Under the pieces are notes generated by a model. It saw nothing but the letters and a program-made list of their open reading frames with translations. It was not told the DNA's origin and searched no databases. Positions 60,615 to 64,000 of a stretch of DNA of 64,000 nucleotides are shown in pieces (positions within the stretch are counted from its first letter, which is position 1; each line of letters begins with the position of its first letter). Position numbers and translations under genes: made by a program. Where the stretch lies: NCBI RefSeq assembly GCF_000691225.1, contig NZ_JMSZ01000021.1, positions 45,764 to 109,763 on the forward strand, given 5' to 3'. This DNA is from Nitrincola lacisaponensis (lineage in GTDB: Bacteria > Pseudomonadota > Gammaproteobacteria > Pseudomonadales > Balneatricaceae).

Positions 60615-62381
60615 ATGGCTAAAAACCACTTGCTGTTGGGTATTCAACCTGGCTTGTTCTGGCGCCTGGGGCGCTTCCTGTCACCCTACAAGCGCCAGAT
60701 AGTGTTGGCGGCACTGGCCTTGATGCTTGCAGCAGGCTGTGTCTTGCTGCTGGGTCAGGGGCTCCGGCTGGTGGTAGACCGGGGCTTTGCTGCCAGTGAT
60801 CCTCGCTGGCTGAATCGCGGGTTGCTGGCGACCCTTGCCGTTGTTGCTGTCATGGCGTTGGCATCAGCTGCACGTTTTTACTGGGTGAGCTGGATAGGTG
60901 AGCGGCTGGCAGCTGACCTGCGACGGGCGGTTTTTGATCATTTGCTGACACTGGAGCCGGAGTTTTTTGCCCGTAATGGCGCCGGTGAAATTCAGAGCCG
61001 TTTAACAGCGGATACCAGCGTGTTGCAGAGCCTGTTTGGTTCTTCGATCTCCATGGCGTTGCGTAATCTGTTGACCTTCATTGGCGCCCTGATTTTTTTA
61101 TTGATTACCAGTCCGGTACTGACATTGATGGTGCTGGTAGGCATTCCACTGACGGTGGTTCCGGTGATCTGGTTTGGTCGTCGGGTACGTCGTCTGTCGC
61201 GCTCCAGCCAGGACCGGGTGGCGGAGCTGGGCAGTTACGCCGGAGAAGTGCTGCAGGGGATTGAGACAGTGCAGGCTTCTGTGCATGAAGCACAGGACCG
61301 GCAGCAGTATGCGACTCGGGTCGAGGATGCGTTTGACAGTGCCCGTGCCAGGATTGTGCAACGCGCCTTGCTGACCGGCTTTGCCATGTTGATTATTTTT
61401 TCGGCTGTAGGGCTGATTCTATGGCAGGGTGGCCAGGATGTGTTGGCCGGGCGCATGTCACCTGGCGAACTGACGGCTTTTGTGTTTTATGCCTTGATTG
61501 CTGCCGGAGCCGTGGCAACCCTGGCAGAAGTGGCTGGCGAGGTGCAGCGGGCAGCGGGCGCTACTGAGCGCTTGCTGGAACTGCTGGATGCACAGCCGCA
61601 GATTGCAGTGCCGAACCCTGCCAACCCCTTACCTTCACCTATAAGAGGCGAAGTGTCTTTTCGGGCCGTCAGCTTTGCCTATCCGTCCCGTCCTGACAAC
61701 CGGGTGCTGGATCATCTGGATATCACTATTCAACCCGGTGAACGGGTGGCGCTGGTGGGGCCTTCCGGTGCCGGCAAAACCAGTCTGTTAAAACTGCTGT
61801 TGCGTTTTTATGATCCTCAGCAGGGTGAGGTGTGCCTGGACGGAGTGCGTCTGGACAGCCTCGAACCACAGGCATTGCGCAGTTGTATGGCACTGGTATC
61901 CCAGGAACCGGTGTTGTTTACCGGTAGTGTGGCGGACAATCTGCGCCTGGGTCGTGCGGACGCGGATGAGCAGGCGTTAATCACGGCTGCACAACAGGCC
62001 CAGGCCTGGGAGTTTATTCAGCGTTTGCCGCAGGGGTTGAATACACAGCTGGGAACCGGAGGCATGCAGCTTTCAGGTGGACAACGCCAGCGCCTGGCGA
62101 TTGCCCGAGCCTTGCTTCGAGATCCGCGCGTGCTGTTACTGGATGAAGCCACCAGTGCTCTGGATGCTGAAAATGAACAGCGGGTACAACAGGCATTGGA
62201 TCAGTTAATGCTGGGACGTACGTCGCTGGTGATTGCACATCGCCTGTCGACGGTGATCTCGGCTGATCGTATTCTGGTGTTGGAGCAGGGACGTCTGGTG
62301 GCTTCAGGAACACATCAGGCATTGTTACAATCCTCTCCACTCTACCGTCGACTGGCTGAGCTGCAGTTCAGTCTTGAATAG
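60615..62381 (+). CDS. ABC exporter, fused permease and ATPase (MsbA-like)
   Basis: A 588-residue half-transporter that works as a homodimer. An N-terminal membrane domain with six segments (residues about 20-310) is followed by an ATPase with Walker A LVGPSGAGKTSLLKLL, signature LSGGQRQRLAIARAL, Walker B VLLLDEATSALD and switch histidine VIAHRLSTV. It belongs to the MsbA/multidrug group (TIGR02204-like). Substrates in that group are lipids or drugs; nothing here decides. The ATG at 60615, close to AGGGAG, is favoured over a GTG 5 codons upstream. The sirtuin gene follows by 11 bases. Confidence 0.9.
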   Translation: MAKNHLLLGIQPGLFWRLGRFLSPYKRQIVLAALALMLAAGCVLLLGQGLRLVVDRGFAASDPRWLNRGLLATLAVVAVMALASAARFYWVSWIGERLAADLRRAVFDHLLTLEPEFFARNGAGEIQSRLTADTSVLQSLFGSSISMALRNLLTFIGALIFLLITSPVLTLMVLVGIPLTVVPVIWFGRRVRRLSRSSQDRVAELGSYAGEVLQGIETVQASVHEAQDRQQYATRVEDAFDSARARIVQRALLTGFAMLIIFSAVGLILWQGGQDVLAGRMSPGELTAFVFYALIAAGAVATLAEVAGEVQRAAGATERLLELLDAQPQIAVPNPANPLPSPIRGEVSFRAVSFAYPSRPDNRVLDHLDITIQPGERVALVGPSGAGKTSLLKLLLRFYDPQQGEVCLDGVRLDSLEPQALRSCMALVSQEPVLFTGSVADNLRLGRADADEQALITAAQQAQAWEFIQRLPQGLNTQLGTGGMQLSGGQRQRLAIARALLRDPRVLLLDEATSALDAENEQRVQQALDQLMLGRTSLVIAHRLSTVISADRILVLEQGRLVASGTHQALLQSSPLYRRLAELQFSLE

Positions 62382-62392
62382 AGGTATGACAG

Positions 62393-63109
62393 ATGCGATA
62401 CAGACAGATAGTGGTGTTGACCGGAGCCGGGATTTCAGCTGAATCGGGCATCCGTACCTTTCGTGATCAAAATGGCCTATGGGAAGACCACAGGATCGAG
62501 GATGTCGCCAGCCCGGAAGGGTTTCAGCGTAATCCCGGACTAGTCTACCAGTTCTATAATCTGCGCCGTCAGCAGCTACTCGATCCTGCGCTTGAACCGA
62601 ATGCGGCTCACCTTATGCTGGCCGAATTTGAGGCAGAGCATCTGCGTCGTGGTGGGCGTTTTACGCTGATCACACAGAATGTCGATAATCTGCATCAGCG
62701 TGCGGGCAGTCGCCACATCATCCCGATGCATGGTCAACTACAGAGTGCGTTGTGTCAGTCGAGTGGATTGTCACACCCCTGGACGGGTGAGCTAACTGCG
62801 GTTGACCGCTGTCGTTGTTGTGCAACACCGCAACCCCTGCGTCCTGATATCGTCTGGTTTGGTGAAGTCCCGTATCAGCTGGATCAGTGTTTTGATGCGT
62901 TATCAGTCGCCGACCTGTTTGTCTCCATCGGCACCTCAGGCAAAGTCTATCCAGCCGCCGGCTTTATGGATGTGGCACAACAGGCTGGTGCGGTGACAGT
63001 GGAACTGAACCTTGAACCTACCCGCAATGATGTCGACCAAGGTTACTATGGCCCAGCCTCGGAAGTGGTGGTTGAATTCTTTGAATCGCTGATGGAGCTG
63101 CCAGGTTAA
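62393..63109 (+). CDS. cobB: NAD-dependent protein deacylase (sirtuin, CobB type)
   Basis: A 238-residue class III sirtuin that removes acyl groups from lysines with NAD+. Motifs are LTGAGISAESGIRTFRDQNG, TQNVDNLHQRAGS, the catalytic histidine in IPMHGQL, and GTSGKVYPAAGF. FYNLRRQQL has the Tyr and Arg that bind acidic acyl groups, so desuccinylase as well as deacetylase activity is expected. Zinc cysteines are partly visible (ALCQS, RCRCC). Acyl-CoA synthetases and dehydrogenases such as those in this window are typical targets. It converges on the mannosyltransferase gene with a 4-base overlap. Confidence 0.93.
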   Translation: MRYRQIVVLTGAGISAESGIRTFRDQNGLWEDHRIEDVASPEGFQRNPGLVYQFYNLRRQQLLDPALEPNAAHLMLAEFEAEHLRRGGRFTLITQNVDNLHQRAGSRHIIPMHGQLQSALCQSSGLSHPWTGELTAVDRCRCCATPQPLRPDIVWFGEVPYQLDQCFDALSVADLFVSIGTSGKVYPAAGFMDVAQQAGAVTVELNLEPTRNDVDQGYYGPASEVVVEFFESLMELPG

Positions 63110-64000
63110 GCCAGAAAACGCTGTAATATCTGCCGGTAAGCCGGAGTCAATTGTGACAGACGCCAGTCGTCAGGTGCCGGTTGTTCTGGTGGTGTCTGGA
63201 GCCATCGGGTTAATTGTGACAGGGCGGCATCTGCTTCAGTATCCGGGTCTTCAGGGTAGCTGGCATAGCAGTGTTCCGGTGGAATATATTCCGGGTAGGC
63301 CAAACGTTCAGGTGCCAGCGCGAGGCAACCTGATGCCATGGCTTCGAGCATCGATAATCCCTGAAAATCATGCAGTGCCGTCGATATCACCAGGTCAGCC
63401 TGTTGCAGCAACTGGTGGTAATCCTTGACCTGAGGCAGGTATCCGCAGTGCAGCAGACGTGCTGCATGGTCACGCTGGATCTGCGCAAAGGCTTCAGGCT
63501 GTTGGCGGAACTGTTCACCGACCAGACTCAAGCGAAAGTCCTGCCCTTGCGAAACCAGCTTATCCAGCAGCTTCAGCAACCGGTCCGGCCCTTTGTCGTA
63601 TTCCCAGCGATGGTTCCAAAGCAGGTGCGGGCAAGCGGTATGGGTCAGGCGTGCCCGTTTTACAAACAGGGTGTCTTCAATCGGAACCGGCAGAATAGAG
63701 GATTTCTGTTGCAGTGTCTGCGGCAGGTTTTTAGGCAATGCATCGGGCAGTTTTTTCAATAACCCGGCAACACCCTGTACAAAGCTCTGGCGGTTCCATT
63801 CACTGTTAAACAGCAAATGGTCCGCTGCTACAGCACTGTAGAGGTTGATCATCTGAGGTTCATAGCTGTTGAACTGACGCCCGGAGTCTGGAAAGGCAAA
63901 CTGGTTTTCGTGCAGGTAGAGGAGTGCGGGCACGCGTGCCAGAGATGGATGGAAACCTTTCAGACCGGCAAGGTCTGTCATGGATGTCGCCAGCAGCAGG
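63106..64000 (-). CDS. tRNA-queuosine alpha-mannosyltransferase-like protein (N-terminus outside window)
   Basis: A GT-B glycosyltransferase of the DUF3524/GTDC1 (QTMAN) family, which adds mannose to queuosine in tRNA-Asp. The family segments ARVPALLYLHENQFAFPDSG, NSEWNRQSFVQGV and LWNHRWEYDKGPDRLLKLL are visible, and the C-terminal half has a nucleotide-sugar site around DFQGLSMLEAMASGCL. The frame continues to the window edge (LLLATSMTDLAGL), so the first part of the gene is missing and the ATG at 63981 is internal. Confidence 0.88.
   Translation of the reverse strand, partial: LLLATSMTDLAGLKGFHPSLARVPALLYLHENQFAFPDSGRQFNSYEPQMINLYSAVAADHLLFNSEWNRQSFVQGVAGLLKKLPDALPKNLPQTLQQKSSILPVPIEDTLFVKRARLTHTACPHLLWNHRWEYDKGPDRLLKLLDKLVSQGQDFRLSLVGEQFRQQPEAFAQIQRDHAARLLHCGYLPQVKDYHQLLQQADLVISTALHDFQGLSMLEAMASGCLALAPERLAYPEYIPPEHCYASYPEDPDTEADAALSQLTRWLQTPPEQPAPDDWRLSQLTPAYRQILQRFLA

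Noticed and set aside
1..64000. Mobile elements, CRISPR arrays, tRNA or rRNA genes
   Set aside because: No transposase, integrase, regular short repeat array, clover-leaf with CCA-type end or rRNA-like stretch was recognised on reading; the content is ordinary chromosomal operons.

Overview
The window is one chromosome segment of a Gram-negative, aerobic gammaproteobacterium. The liu/LiuR and mms/MmsR arrangement, the two chemoreceptors, the SbtA-type transporter and the DUF2868/DUF3482 pair point to a marine, Oceanospirillales-like heterotroph; this placement is inferred from gene content, not measured. No rRNA, tRNA, CRISPR array, prophage or insertion sequence was seen. Genes are densely packed in operons with 4-13 bp overlaps.

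Region 1 (1-32,000) is a branched-chain amino acid catabolic island. A leucine (liu) operon on the minus strand (liuR-liuA-liuB-liuC-liuD-liuE, an AhpD-like gene and an acyl-CoA synthetase) diverges from a plus-strand operon of an acyl-CoA synthetase, a five-gene LIV-type ABC transporter and a thiolase. Next come a divergent mmsR and a seven-gene valine operon (mmsA, acyl-CoA dehydrogenase, enoyl-CoA hydratase, 3-hydroxyisobutyryl-CoA hydrolase, mmsB, prpE, SDR). Last is the branched-chain 2-oxoacid dehydrogenase operon bkdA1-bkdA2-bkdB, ending in a gene for a Hanks-type protein kinase with a C-terminal region of unknown function. LiuR-like palindromes lie in the liuR/synthetase gap and before mmsA, so the leucine, uptake and valine operons may form one regulon.

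Region 2 (32,100-41,500) has an alpha/beta hydrolase, a DUF938 methyltransferase and a ZIP transporter behind a good Fur box. A tight six-gene minus-strand operon follows: an iron/AEP-type ABC importer, a metallo-beta-lactamase-fold hydrolase, a histidine phosphatase and a PNK-phosphatase-like HAD protein. It is preceded by a Pho-box-like sequence and a divergent DeoR regulator, which suggests phosphate-starvation uptake and breakdown of an organophosphorus compound.

Region 3 (41,500-54,000) has a Cache-type chemoreceptor, a MocR regulator divergent from an EamA exporter, dgt with a small secreted protein, and an mgtE-mgtC magnesium operon. That operon has a leader of about 400 nt with a strong promoter, two overlapping short ORFs (the second rich in Pro/Asp/Glu, recalling MgtL/MgtP) and a terminator-like hairpin before mgtE. 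After it come DUF3750, a PLDc_N-type membrane peptide, ppnP and a soluble receptor that fuses an MCP signalling domain to a C-terminal SBP_bac_3 ligand domain.

Region 4 (53,800-64,000) has the DUF2868/DUF3482 GTPase pair, eutBC, a LysR regulator divergent from an SbtA-family transporter across a perfect 18-bp palindrome, an ABC exporter, a CobB-type sirtuin and a tRNA-queuosine mannosyltransferase cut by the window edge.

The observations most worth following are the two-ORF leader of mgtE-mgtC, the kinase in the bkd operon, the Pho-box operon and the MCP-SBP fusion.
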